A stretch of 64,000 nucleotides of DNA from positions 992,001-1,056,000 of the forward strand of contig QANY01012022.1 of NCBI GenBank assembly GCA_003255025.1, given 5' to 3'. Of this stretch, positions 1-10,850 are shown piece by piece. The notes beneath the pieces were generated by a model. It was given only the letters and a program-made list of their open reading frames with translations, searched no databases and was not told the DNA's origin. Positions within the stretch are counted from its first letter, which is position 1. Every line of letters starts with the position of its first letter. Made by a program: the position numbers and the translations under genes. The DNA is from Datisca glomerata (taxonomy: Eukaryota > Streptophyta > Magnoliopsida > Cucurbitales > Datiscaceae).

Positions 1-698
1 TTGAATAATTCACATTTTGACCCAAAACGCATAAAATGCGTATAATATGGAGGTCATATAAAATGGAATAAAAATACGCCATACAAGATGTATGCAAAAT
101 CATACAAGGCATCGTCAAATTGTGGGTGTTATGTGATTACGCTGGTCGCTCATCCTTAAATTTTGGGGTAATGCTGATACCCAAAATTTTGAATAGTCCG
201 AGATGAACAAGCAGAAGAGACGAGTGGGTCATGGAAAAATACAACTACTCATTCTTTCATGTAATTAAGACGAACAATACAACCTCACTAAAACTGTGTC
301 TCAAGTCATAACACAAAGGGTTCGACCCAAGCACGTGATATGGTATGTACCATGCAAGGTAAGCATGAGCCTTCGTCCAAGTGTGCGATACAACCCAAGC
401 CATGCCATTCTTCCATGCAAGGAAAGATGTATACAATAAAAACAAATAAATAAAAGACTCATAAGTCGTTCTACATATCCAGAACCCATAAGGAGCATCT
501 CTCCACTATCTACATCAAAGGACCTCTGTGTAGTGCGAAGGGGAAGGAGATCATAACTGCTCATAGACTACAGGCCTAAAAGACAAAAGACACGAGAGGA
601 CCGCAAAACACAACCAATGAAAAAGGGTACACAATGCTTAGTCACCATCCTGGTAGACAGAAAATGTCAACAACCAACATCTTAGCACGAGGAAAAGA
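1..698. other. Unassigned flank, no gene recognised
   Basis: No conserved domain, RNA gene or clear repeat is visible. Two overlapping short open frames on the minus strand (about 257-564) lack recognisable motifs and do not look coding. The stretch ends where the first copia LTR begins. Confidence 0.5.
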
Positions 699-1809
699 TT
701 TTGGAAAATGGGTATTTTGTACAAAATTTTCGTAGATCAAATTTGAATAAATTTATAGGTGAGACCTACTACTTAAAAGTATAAGGTTTTCAGATTTTGA
801 CTTCTCCTCCGCATGTACATCAAAATCGACTATTAGTTTGTCAAAATTGACTTATCTCAAAGTGAGCTAAATGAAAATGAAAAATAGATGAGAATTGTAT
901 AAATCTCATATTGGAAGGGGACAAAAGGTTGGAATAGTATATATAGAAATGTTTGTATCAAGAGTGAGAAACTTGATAAGTCTACAGACTCTTTTTATAT
1001 GGGTCATCTCTATATGAGACAATGATATGTTTTTTGCTCTAGATTTATTTTTAATTCTCATAAAAAAACTCAAAGATCATAGAATATGAAATATTATTTG
1101 TACTTTAAGACCCAGACTGTATTTTACTTTGTAATTTAAAGGAAAAAACATTTTTGAACTTAATTTTGGTTAAATGTTCTTTTTATGGGTTAAATACCCT
1201 TTATGACACATCTCTCACATAAGTAGTATAAAATGAGGTCTTCATCTCCTCATTTTTCACACCAAAGAAGCATTCTAACTCTATTTTTCTCAAATCTTGG
1301 TCTCCACATTTTTTCTAGTTTTTCTTCAAGTTTTCTTGGTTCAGTTTTCGGTTCAGTCCAGGTTCGATTTTTGGTTTGGTCCGATTCAGTTTATTTCTGG
1401 TTCCGTCGACGGTTTGGTTTTTCAGTCCGAGTCTTGTTTTTACATCGTTACTCCGTGGTAGAATTCTGCAAGTCAGTTCGATCAAGGTGGTGAAGTTAGG
1501 TGCTATTCAGCTCCCTCAAACCGTTTTACCTTGGGAAATATACGTCGCGATCAACCTTAATACCACAAGTGATGTGACGTAACTGTTTCAAGAAAACTAT
1601 ACAAACATGAGTCGGTTTGATTTCTTATTATACTTCAACTATGTCCGCTATTTAACGGTGATATATACTTAATTTATATTTTGTAATTACTGTATTTACA
1701 TTGCTATTGGTAATGATTTTACTTACCTGTTGTAATTAGATTATTTACAGAATTGTTATTTTATTGTTATTTCCATTTAATCTTACAATGCAATACATTA
1801 TTTCCAACA
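699..1809 (+). repeat. 5' LTR of Copia-1
   Basis: The first bases (TTTTGGAAAATG) align with the 3' LTR start (TGTTGGAAAATG), with the usual TG changed to TT. Both copies end with AATCTTACAATGCAATACA-type sequence followed by TTTCC. A TATAAAA-type box lies near 1227, so transcription would be expected to start around 1255. Length is about 1.1 kb. Confidence 0.85.
1448..1485 (+). promoter_or_regulatory. tRNA-like segment (A-box and B-box-like) in 5' LTR
   Basis: The stretch GTGGTAGAATTCT followed by AGTTCGATCAA resembles the D-arm and T-arm of a glycine tRNA gene. The 3' LTR copy at 7597-7636 matches better: TAGTCTAGTGG fits the A-box consensus TRGYNNARNGG exactly, and AGTTCGATC resembles the B-box. 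Whether it recruits RNA polymerase III is unknown. Confidence 0.35.
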
Positions 1810-2364
1810 ATCTTAAAACAATTATTATTATTCAAGTCATTTCGTTGTAAGATTAATTTTGGAAATTAATTTGATTTTCAAAAATTGTTCACAAAAATAT
1901 TTTTGGAAATTGATTTGGGTTTTTTCAACCTAAAAAATTACTAATATTCTCCCAAATTTTGAAACTGGAAGTAACTATGCAGAGAAGTTTTGTCTAAGAA
2001 ATTAGAATTTAAGAGGACTCGTCCCTCCAATTACCTGTGAATCGAATACTGTCGAGAGCAGTGGTCCTAGATTGGGTCTTAGAACCCCGCCAGTTCATCT
2101 TGACGGTTATATGTAAAGTGCTATTTGGTTTGTTTTGAAAAATATTTGAAAAATTTGTATATTTCCGTCTTTGAGAAAATAACATAATTTTTAAAGTATT
2201 GATACATTTATGGTTTATATTTGAGATAAGGAAATATGACAACTAAATCCAACAACAATGTGTGGTGAACCATGCTGCTGAAAGTCAAGGGTAGAACCCT
2301 ACTGTTGGGGCTCAAATGTCAAACCTGGGTGTGTAGAACCTTGTTGTGATGATTGTTGCCCGTA

Positions 2365-3030
2365 TTGCACTAATGTCTATGCCTATTTCTCATGGAGAGA
2401 AACCTGAGAAATTCAACGATCTATATTTTACAAGGAGGTAACAAAAGATGCTATTCTACCCGACCGTGCTAAATCTCGAAAAATGCTTGACTGAAGAAGC
2501 TCTTAAGCTCAATGACGATGAGCAGGATTTTCAAACGATCAGTGCTATTGATGCTTGGAAACATCATGATTATCTATGTAGGAATTACATAATGAATAGT
2601 CTTTCTAATTCCTTGTATAATGTTTATTCTGACAAGAAAATAGCAAAAGAGCTATGAATCTCTTGAATGAAAGTACAAGACTAAGGATGCGGGGGCCATG
2701 AAATTTATCGCGGCTCGCTTTCTGGAGTTTAAAATGGAGGATTCTAAAACGATGATCAGTCAAGTGCAAGAACTAAAAATTATCCTGCATGAGATTCATG
2801 CTCAGGGAATGATGCTGAATGAATCATTATGAGTGGCTTGTATTATTGAGAAATTGCCTATTGTATGGAAGGATTTCAAAAATTATCTCAAGCACAAACA
2901 AAAGGAAATAAGCATCGAGGATCTTATTATTCGACTTCAAATCGAAGAAGATAATAGGTTATCCAAAAGAAGATAGCCAAACCCTGTTGCTGCAGTAAAG
3001 GCTAAGATTGTGGATTTTGAAGATGACTTG
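2365..3030 (+). pseudogene. Copia-1 gag remnant
   Basis: Gag packages the element RNA. The reading begins near GEKPEKFN and continues through the open stretch 2448-2657, which contains AWKHHDYLCRNYIMN, a pattern typical of the copia gag (UBN2-type) domain. A frameshift near 2655 separates this from later gag sequence with EFKMEDSKTMISQVQEL. A further in-frame TGA lies near 2831. The expected CCHC zinc knuckle is not visible; sequence passes from gag almost directly into the end of the protease region, so an internal deletion is likely. Confidence 0.75.
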
Positions 3031-4680
3031 TGAGAAGGAATTGACTCGAAACAATGTCATGTATGTACCTAAAATCTAGAAGAACCTTGTGTCTGGTTCA
3101 CTGCTGAATAACCATGAATTTCGTATGATATTTGAGTCAAACAAAATTATTTTGTCTAAGAACGGAATGTATGTTGGTAAGGGTTATATGAGTTCAGAAT
3201 TTTCAAATTCAATGTAATGACTTTGGTTAAACCTGATATTAATAAAGCTAGTTCTTCTACTTACTTGCTTGAGTCTTCTAATTTATGGCATGGTAGACTA
3301 GGTCATGTTAATTATGATACATTGCATAAATTAATTAACTTGGATCATCTACCAACATTTTATATTGATTCAAATCACAAGTGTGAAACTTGTGTTGAGG
3401 TAAAATTAACGAGGTCATCATTCCAAAGTGTTGAAAGAAACACCGAACCACTTGATTTTAATTCACAGTGATATATGCAATTTAAAATTTGTACAAATAA
3501 GAGGTGATAATAAGTATTTTATTACTGTTGTTGATGATAGCACAAAATATTATTATGTATATTTACTAATGAGCAAGGATAAAACTATAGAAATTCATTC
3601 TCTATAAAAATGAAGTTGAGAATCAACTGAATAAGAAAATTAAGGTACAAAGAAATGATCGATGTGGTGAATATGAATCACCATTTGTTGAGATTTGTGC
3701 TCAACATGAGATTATACATGAAACCACATCATCTTATTTACCTAAGTCCAATGATGTTGCTGAGCATAAAAACTGTACCTTGAAAGAAATGATGAATGCA
3801 TTGTTGATCAGTTCTGGATTACCTCAGAACATGTGGGGAGAAGCCGTTTTAATGGATAATTAGCTTTTGTATAAGATACCCAAAAAGAAATAGGATAAGA
3901 CACCATATGAGTTACGTAAAGGTAGAAAACATTTATACAAATACTTATGAATGTGGGGATGCCTCGTTAAAGTAATGGTACCTACACCCAAAAAGGTGAA
4001 GATATGACAAAAAACTGTCGATTCCACTTTCATTGGTTATGCAAATTACAATAGTAAATATTATTATGTATATTTACTAATGAGCAAGGATAAAACTATA
4101 GAAATTCATTCTCTATAAAAATGAAGTTGAGAATCAACTGAATAAAAAAATTAAGGTACAAAGAAATGATCGATGTGGTGAATATGAATCACCATTTGTT
4201 GAGATTTGTGCTCAACATGGGATTATACATGAAACCACATCATCTTATTTACCTAAGCCCAATGATGTTGCTGAGCGTAAAAACCGTACCTTGAAAGAAA
4301 TGATGAATGCATTGTTGAACAGTTCTGGATTACCTCAAAACATGTGGGGAGAAGCAGTTTTAATGGATAATTAGCTTTTGTATAAGATACCCAAAAAGAA
4401 ATAGGATAAGACACCATATGAGTTACGTAAAGGTAGAAAACATTTATACAAATACTTATGAATGTGGGGATGCCTCGTTAAAGTAATGGTACCTACACCC
4501 AAAAAGGTGAAGATATGACAAAAAACTGTCGATTCCACTTTCATTGGTTATGCAAATAACAATAGTGCATATTGGTTCTTTGTGTACAAATCTAGCAATC
4601 CTGAGATTCACAAGAACATGATAATGGAGTTTAGGAACGCATCATTCTTTGAACATGTATTTTCTTACTAATCTAAGGAA
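3030..4680 (+). pseudogene. Copia-1 protease end and integrase remnant, internally duplicated
   Basis: The integrase would insert the cDNA into the genome. The frame 3217-3471 has the pre-integrase zinc finger: LWHGRLGHVNYDTL, then CETCVEVKLTRSSF. The catalytic core follows in broken frames, with FITVVDDSTKYYYVY-like sequence near 3520 and DRCGEYESPF-like sequence near 3660 and again near 4170. The core is duplicated (3545-4055 and 4056-4566). Both copies contain the same inactivating stops, TAG in GGATAATTAGCTT and TAG in AAGAAATAGGAT. The protease active-site DSG is not visible. Confidence 0.8.
3545..4566 (+). repeat. 511-bp tandem duplication inside Copia-1 integrase
   Basis: Copies 3545-4055 and 4056-4566 sit head to tail with a constant offset of 511 bp. 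By eye they differ at only about nine positions, for example CATGAGATT versus CATGGGATT and GAAGCCG versus GAAGCAG. The unit length is not a multiple of three. Shared stop codons show that duplication came after the element was already dead. Confidence 0.9.
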
Positions 4681-6365
4681 GTGTCAAGCTCTTCAAAAAG
4701 ACTTCTTAAGACTATTGATGAAGAAGATAGTGAAGACCAAGATGAAGAATTCGAGGTAGAACCTAGAAGGAGTAAAAGAGCTAGGAAGAAAAATCTTTTG
4801 GTCCTAATTTTCTAACCTATATGATTGAAAGTGAACTAAGAACTTTCAATGAAGCTGTAAACTCCAAAGAAGGTCCTCTTTGGAAAGTGGCCATTAAGAG
4901 TGAAATTGATTCCATTTATAAAATCATACTTCAGAACTAGTGAATCTTCCACCTGATTGTAAACATTTGGATTCTAAATAGATTTTCAAATGAAAAATGA
5001 AAGCCGATAGATCAATTGATAAATACAAGGCTAGACTTGTAATTAAAGGCTACAGATAAAAGGGAGGTCTTGATTATTTTGATACATATTCTCTGGTGTC
5101 GAGAATAAACTCCGTTAGGATGGTACTAGAAATTGCAGCTTTGCGAAATCTTGAAGTATATTAAATAAATGTGAAAACAACCTTTTTAAATGGAGATTTG
5201 GAGGAAAAAATCTACATGGAACAACCAGAAGGGTTTTCCCCTCCTAGGCAAGGAAAGAAAGTCTGTAAATTAGTCAAATCATTATATGATTTGAAACAAG
5301 CACCAAAACAATGGCGTGAGAAATTTGATGTCACATGATGTCGATTGGATTCAAAATCAATGAGTGTGCTAAATGTATCTATGTTAAAGATACATAAAAT
5401 GGATATGTCATTGTGTATTTATATGTTGATGACATGCTTATCGTTAGGAGTAATGATAAGATAATCAAATCTACGAAAGACATGTTAAAATCTAGATTTG
5501 ATATGGACATGGGACTTGGTGATGTTATATTAGGAATGAAAATCAAAAGAACATCAGATTGACTTATTTTAAGTCAATCTCATTATGTAGATTCTATTCT
5601 TGAAAAATTTAGCAAAGATGACACTAGTGAATAAAAAACATCGATGGATACAAGTGTACATTTGTCCAAGAATAAAGGTGAGAGTATTTCTCAAATAGAA
5701 TACTCCAGAGTGATAGGTAGTCTGATGTATTTGATGAGCTGTATAAGACCTGATATAGCCTATACAAGAAGTAAACTAAGTAGATTTACAAGTAACCCTG
5801 GAGCTTAATACTGGAAAGCCATTATAAGAGTATTGAGTTACTTACGATATACTCGGAGTTATGTACTACACTATTCACTATATCTAGCAGTCTTAGAAGG
5901 ATATACTGATGCAAATTGGATATCTACTAAGAAAGATACAAAGTATACTAGTGGGTATATTTTCACACTAGGTGGTGCTGTCGTAGTATAAAAATCCTCA
6001 AAACAGATTGTTATAGCTAGATCCACCATGGAATCTGAGCTTATAGCTTTAGACAAATGTGGGGAGGGGGTTAAGTGGCTACACACCTTTCTAAAGGATA
6101 TTCCTAGATGGACAAAGCTTGTGCCACTAGTCTGATACACTGTGATAGTCAAAGTGCTATTGGAAGGACACAAAGTAGAATGCATAATGATAAGTCTAGA
6201 CACATTCGTCATAGACATGATACCATTAAACAACTACTCTTGACATGAGTTACCATTTTTGACGATGTAAAGTCAAAGGATAACATTGTGGATCCGTGAA
6301 TTAAAGGGTTAGAAAGAGAGTTAGTTGAAAAGTCATCGATGAGAATGAGACTAAAGCCCATGTAA
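4680..6365 (+). pseudogene. Copia-1 reverse transcriptase and RNase H remnant
   Basis: This part would copy element RNA to DNA and degrade the RNA strand. Recognisable pieces in order are an acidic linker with EVEPRRSKRA near 4755, reverse transcriptase with [18 protein letters not shown] near 5187-5240, the intact catalytic YVDD at 5422-5433, SRVIGSLMYLMSC near 5710, and RNase H with ARSTMESELIALDKCGE near 6018. The natural C-terminus RLKPM is followed by the stop TAA at 6363-6365. Many stops and frameshifts interrupt it. Confidence 0.85.
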
Positions 6366-6940
6366 CAATAAGTTTATACAAAAGAAACCAAACCTAGTTG
6401 ACTGGAGATCCCAAAATTTAGGTTCAAAAGGACAATCTAACTGTATAAACTTAGCCGAATCACTGTAGAGATTTTCCCTATCCATTCCTATGATGAAAAT
6501 AGTTATAGCTGTCGAGATCAGGTTAAGTTGAGCTTTTAATGATTCTTATGCGTCGAGAATTGTGAGATCTAAGCGGAGTAATGCGGGTTTACTTTTAAAT
6601 TAAGAGATCACTGATATAGCCGCTTCTCTAGAAATTGTAAATGCAAAATTCTTTAGAAACTCTTGCAAAACCAGGATGATGTTCATGGTCAAAATGAATA
6701 TAATCATGAGAATTGAACTGTGTCAGGGATGACTCATGTGTGTAGTATGTTATCATTTACACAAAAGGTAGAACAGTTCAAAGACATCGGGTCTACTGGT
6801 CAGCTAGTAAAGTAAACATACTTACATAATGAAAGATTCAAAGTATAAAACCTACCTATACTATGCGGGTTTTGAAACGTAAAATTCTATCACCATGTAT
6901 GTCGTGTTGTTGGTCGTCAATTTTCATTCATATGAAGAAT

Positions 6941-7952
6941 TGTTGGAAAATGAGTATTCTGTACACCATTTTCGTAGACCAATTTTGGATAAATTTTTAG
7001 GTGGGACTCAATATGTAAAAGTGTAAGGCCTTTGGATTTTTGAGTTCTCCTCCACGAGTACACTAGAATCGATTGTCGATTTGTCAAAATTGGGTTTGGG
7101 ATAAATGAGAAATTATATCTCAAAGTGAGAAAAATGAGAATGAAAAAATATGTGTGAATTGTAAAAATCTCACATTGAAAGTGGAGAAAATGTTAGAATG
7201 ATATATGTAGAGATGCTTATATCAATGGTGATAAGTAGATAAGCTTAGATGCTCTTTCTATATGGGCCAATGGACTGTCTTTTGCTCCAGATTTATTTTT
7301 CTTCTCATAGGAAGCTCGAAGGTCATAAAATATAGAAAGAGCATCTAGGCTTATACCCTTTATGACACCTCTCCCCCATGAGTAGCGTAAAAGAAAAGCC
7401 TTCTCCTCATTTTTCACACCAAAGAAGCATTCTAGCTCTCTTTTCTCTCAATCCTTGGTCTCCTCATTTTTTTCTAGTTTTTCTTCAAGTTTTCATTGTT
7501 TGGTTCGGTCCCAGTTTGGTTTCAGTTCGGTCCGGTTAGTGTATTTCTGACTCATCGACGATTTAGTTTTCTGGTCTAAGTCTTATTTTTGCGTCGTTAG
7601 TCTAGTGGTAGAATTCTGACATGTTAGTTCGATCAAAGTGGTGAAGTTGAATACTCTTCAGCTGCATCAAACCGTTTTATCTTGAAAAACATGCGTCGTT
7701 ATCAATTTTAGTACCACAAGTGAGGTTGCATAACTGTTTTCAGAAAACTGTGCAAACAGAACTCGGTTTGATTTTTCATTATACTGTTACTCTATCCGCT
7801 TTTATTTAACATTGATATTTATTTCGTAATTACTGTACTTACATTGTTATTTGTAACTATATATTTATCTTTTGTAATTAATATTTATACAGAATTGTTG
7901 TATTATTGTTATTTCCATTTAATCTTACAATGCAATACACTATTTCCCAAAA
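6941..7952 (+). repeat. 3' LTR of Copia-1
   Basis: It begins TGTTGGAAAATGAG and ends around TATTTCCCAA(AA), parallel to the 5' LTR. It is about 100 bp shorter, mainly because sequence corresponding to roughly 1080-1190 of the 5' LTR has been replaced by a short inverted copy (7330-7352). Confidence 0.85.
7241..7352. repeat. 23-bp inverted repeat in the 3' LTR
   Basis: The arm 7241-7263 (AAGCTTAGATGCTCTTTCTATAT) is, with one mismatch, the reverse complement of 7330-7352. The arms are 66 bp apart. The 5' LTR has no matching inverted arm, so it arose in this copy. Confidence 0.85.
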
Positions 7953-8559
7953 AATAAATGCAATTGAAGGATAAGTCTGTCATTTCCTTCTATAAAAGAA
8001 GACGAGATGTAAGCTTAAGGGGGGAGTCAGTCCATATGCAAGAACCAACATTGAAACTCTTCATTAGGGCTTCCATTAGTGGGGAACATGGAGCTAGCCT
8101 AGCTTAAATCATTCACACTCAAACACTCAAACACTCACATCTCAATAGCTTTTCTCCTATGTATGTCATACTATAATTGAAATCCATGCTTCTACAATTC
8201 AACAAGCATGTAATAATGTTATTCAATCATTTTTTGAGTATTAAACTTATTAATTGTCATTAGCATCTTTTACACTCAAATCTTCATCGATTGGCCATGG
8301 AAGGTGTCAATGACCATTTTTGAACAAGCTCATTTCATAAAAATGGTCCCCAGCTTAGTTTTGTCGTTCGAATTAAAACTTTATTGTAATCCAGAGCCAT
8401 CATAATACTCCAGGATGCACAAATCTTCTTTCGTATATGTACCCTCTATGTACAAGCTCAATTCGATATAGAACCGCGTCCTAAAGACTAGTGCCTGAAA
8501 AATGACCTCAACAATGAGTTACTTAGTTTAGTAGAAAATTGGCTGAACGTAGACCGGTA
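7953..8559. other. Unassigned spacer with LTR-like look
   Basis: No gene is seen. A TATAAAAG box near 8000, the motif AAGGGGGGAGTC and repeats of CACTCAAA near 8118-8140 suggest a fragment of another LTR, perhaps that of the gypsy relic just downstream, but no partner LTR was found. Confidence 0.35.
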
Positions 8560-8890
8560 ATCAAATAGAATTACAATTCTCGAAGAATGCCTCCTAGGAT
8601 AATCTTCAAGGTAAAAAAGGAAATAGAAAAATTACTCAATGCAAAATTTATTTGAACAACAAATTTTGTTGAATGAATATCTAATGTTTGTTAAAAAGAT
8701 GGAAAGTTAAGAATATGTATTGCTTTTTTGAATCTCCATATAGAAACACTAAAGGATAAGTATTTGGTGTCAATTATTGACCTTCTAATAGGTAGGATAG
8801 CATGATTCCATGATGGATGCACTCAGGCTAAGTCAAATATTTATAACAAAGGAAGATGTCCATAAGATTTCATTTTGTATTTTGATTTTC
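8560..8890 (+). pseudogene. Ty3/gypsy reverse transcriptase fragment
   Basis: Broken plus-strand frames read EIEKLLNAKFI near 8610, KDGKLRICIAFLNLH near 8700, and then a FMDG-SGYNQI-like stretch followed by ITKEDVHKISF near 8810-8870. That order matches the fingers and palm of plant gypsy reverse transcriptases, upstream of the catalytic box. The box itself is absent, so this is a short truncated piece with stops and frameshifts. Confidence 0.65.
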
Positions 8891-10480
8891 TTTTTCTTAT
8901 ATTATGCATTTTGGTTTTTACTTTGTATTTTGATTTATTATGAAGTATTTTAGATTTTCAAATTGTTTAAATTAGTAAGTATTTTAGTTTTTAGTGACTC
9001 TTTAATAATAAACATTTTATTAGAGTAAATAAATAAATAAATAAAAATCAAAGTTAACAATGTTAAATGAGAAACTAACTTTTATCATTTAAAAAAATAT
9101 GAATATAATATTATTATAACTAATTTTAGACTGAGTAAAATAATATAAAATATTAATATTTATTTTTAGTATATTTATTCAGCTGAGTATAATATGTATT
9201 TATCCTCCACTTGTTTCTATATATATTTATATAATGTATTTAATGATTTGTCATCTAATTAATGAAAATATTTAATAGTTTTTTTCGTTGTAATGAATGA
9301 TTTTTTTATCTTTTATCATATAAATATGAATTAATTAACTATATTTTAGGAAAAGTGTAATTACTATCTATATATTTGTTTCTTAATTTGGAATGAAAAT
9401 TTTGTTCAAATCAATTATACATTTTACTTAGTGTCGTGTTCACTTTCTCTTCTGAAAGTTCTCTTGATTAAGACATTTCAAATTTACATTGTTTGATTTC
9501 TGTTTTTTTCTTATTGCATGATAGTAAGGCATGTATTTTGTGTTTAGTTTGTTAGCACACTCATAATTGATATATTTAAGATGCGTTAACTTGTTAACTT
9601 GCCAAATAATTTGAATAAACATAATATATGAAGCCTATTCATTTTGTACGAATCAGGCTAATTTGCTTTAGACATATATAAGCAGCCGGTTAGCCAAAAG
9701 GTCCAGAGCTTATTCATGCTGTAAAAATGCTGGAAGTGCACGCACGATACTGTATTTGATTTCTCCACTGCGATGTCCAACCACCTTTCTCATTAATTTC
9801 TCTTCCAATAATTTCATGTCCTTCCTTTTTTTCTATTTTTTTCATTAATTTTCCTCATTTGAATATCCCTATTCAAGAAAAATAATAATTGCTAAATATA
9901 TCATAACATTATTCTTGGAGTAACTATTATCCATATAACGTTGTTGTCATGCTTAATAGTTTTCTAAATGTAGTGCACTAATTAATGTCTATAATATATG
10001 GAAGATTTTAGACCAAAACTATCTGATAGGATGAAGTATTGCGATGACGTTATAAATTTTAAAATTTTAGAATAATTAGATAATAGAAGATAAATATGAC
10101 ATATACTGATTTCATATTAATGTGATAATCAATAATTATATTAGACACTGGGCTCTTTATATAAATCAAGATTAAGTAGATTTATAAAACTATCATGATA
10201 CAAATATGGTGAAAATGTTGTCCTTTTGGTAACCACTTAGTTTTGCAATACAATTAAGAATTCTATTGTTTGATTAAAAAGATTGCGCAAAAAAGAAAAG
10301 ATTATTATAAATTAATTGATTTTAAAATTATTTCGGAAAAAAACATTCTCTTCCTTATTTTAACATTTCCTAAATCTGGTTTAGACAGAGAGCAGGTGGT
10401 GTAGTCTCTGAGTAGCAAGGCATGGTTCCACTTACAGTGCTTTTACTACTCTGCCCTCGTTACCAGTCCCCCATTGTCTG
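8891..10480. other. AT-rich region upstream of the response regulator
   Basis: It is mostly AT-rich with short A and T runs and no recognisable coding sequence. The small minus-strand frame at 9440-9622 has no motif. The last few hundred bases are likely promoter of the downstream gene. Confidence 0.5.
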
Positions 10481-10487
10481 TATATAG
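10481..10487 (+). promoter_or_regulatory. Candidate TATA box of the response regulator gene
   Basis: TATATAG lies about 20 bp upstream of a long CT repeat and 364 bp upstream of the start codon. A transcription start inside the CT tract would fit plant promoters. No cDNA evidence is available here. Confidence 0.4.
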
Positions 10488-10499
10488 TCTCTCTGACTA

Positions 10500-10511
10500 C
10501 TCTCTCTCTCT

Positions 10512-10558
<47 letters not shown>
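10500..10558 (+). repeat. (CT)n microsatellite in the probable 5' leader
   Basis: Nearly pure CT dinucleotides over about 58 bp, interrupted once by CATT. Pyrimidine tracts are common around the transcription start of plant genes. It would be length-variable between individuals. Confidence 0.85.
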
Positions 10559-10561
<3 letters not shown>

Positions 10562-10569
10562 TTTTCCAA

Positions 10570-10602
10570 ATGCGAAAACACCAAGGAAATCCGAAATTCT
10601 GA
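10570..10602 (+). other. Upstream ORF 1 in the 5' leader (10 codons plus stop)
   Basis: ATG at 10570 opens a frame that ends at TGA 10600-10602. It counts only if transcription starts upstream, in or before the CT tract. No conserved peptide is recognised. Confidence 0.4.
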
Positions 10603-10746
10603 ACCTGTTAGCAGAAATTAGATAACTGTCTAACAGACAACTACCCTATCCGTGAATTCCCATCACTTTCCGTGGTTTTGGAGCTAGCTAACTATAGGGA
10701 TTTCTTTTGCAGATCTGGCTCCATTTGGTAGTGGTTGAAGCCAGAA

Positions 10747-10791
10747 ATGGTGAGCTTTCTCATTATAGTGTGTAGGGGGAGAGAGAGATAG
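10747..10791 (+). other. Upstream ORF 2 in the 5' leader (14 codons plus stop)
   Basis: ATG at 10747 opens a frame (MVSFLIIVCRGRER) that ends at TAG 10789-10791, 59 bp before the main start. It is out of overlap with the main ORF, so reinitiation is possible. The same spot reads ATG-GTGAGC, which looks like a splice donor. Confidence 0.45.
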
Positions 10792-10850
10792 AGGCAGAGG
10801 AGCCCGGTCTGGCCGTTGAGTGTGGGGAGTTTCGGGCAATCGTCGTTGCT

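Larger units (their letters stand above)
699..7952 (+). mobile_element. Copia-1: complete but dead Ty1/copia LTR retrotransposon
   Basis: Two long direct repeats (699-1809 and 6941-7952) flank a region whose fragments follow the copia order gag, protease, integrase, reverse transcriptase, RNase H on the plus strand. A leader of roughly 530 bp (1810-2340) lies before gag and about 570 bp of non-coding DNA (6366-6940) lies after the pol stop. Every domain carries stops or frameshifts. The LTRs have diverged clearly, including indels, so the insertion is old. I could not find a convincing target-site duplication or a tRNA-Met primer site beside the 5' LTR. Confidence 0.9.

Noticed and set aside
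257..564. Minus-strand short gene
   Set aside because: Two overlapping frames without motif, codon signal or neighbours to support them.
1233..1582. Open frames inside the Copia-1 5' LTR
   Set aside because: They lie in LTR DNA and are not kept in the 3' LTR.
10750..10797. A 5' UTR intron from donor GTGAGC
   Set aside because: The only nearby acceptor would give an intron of about 48 bp, too short for plants.
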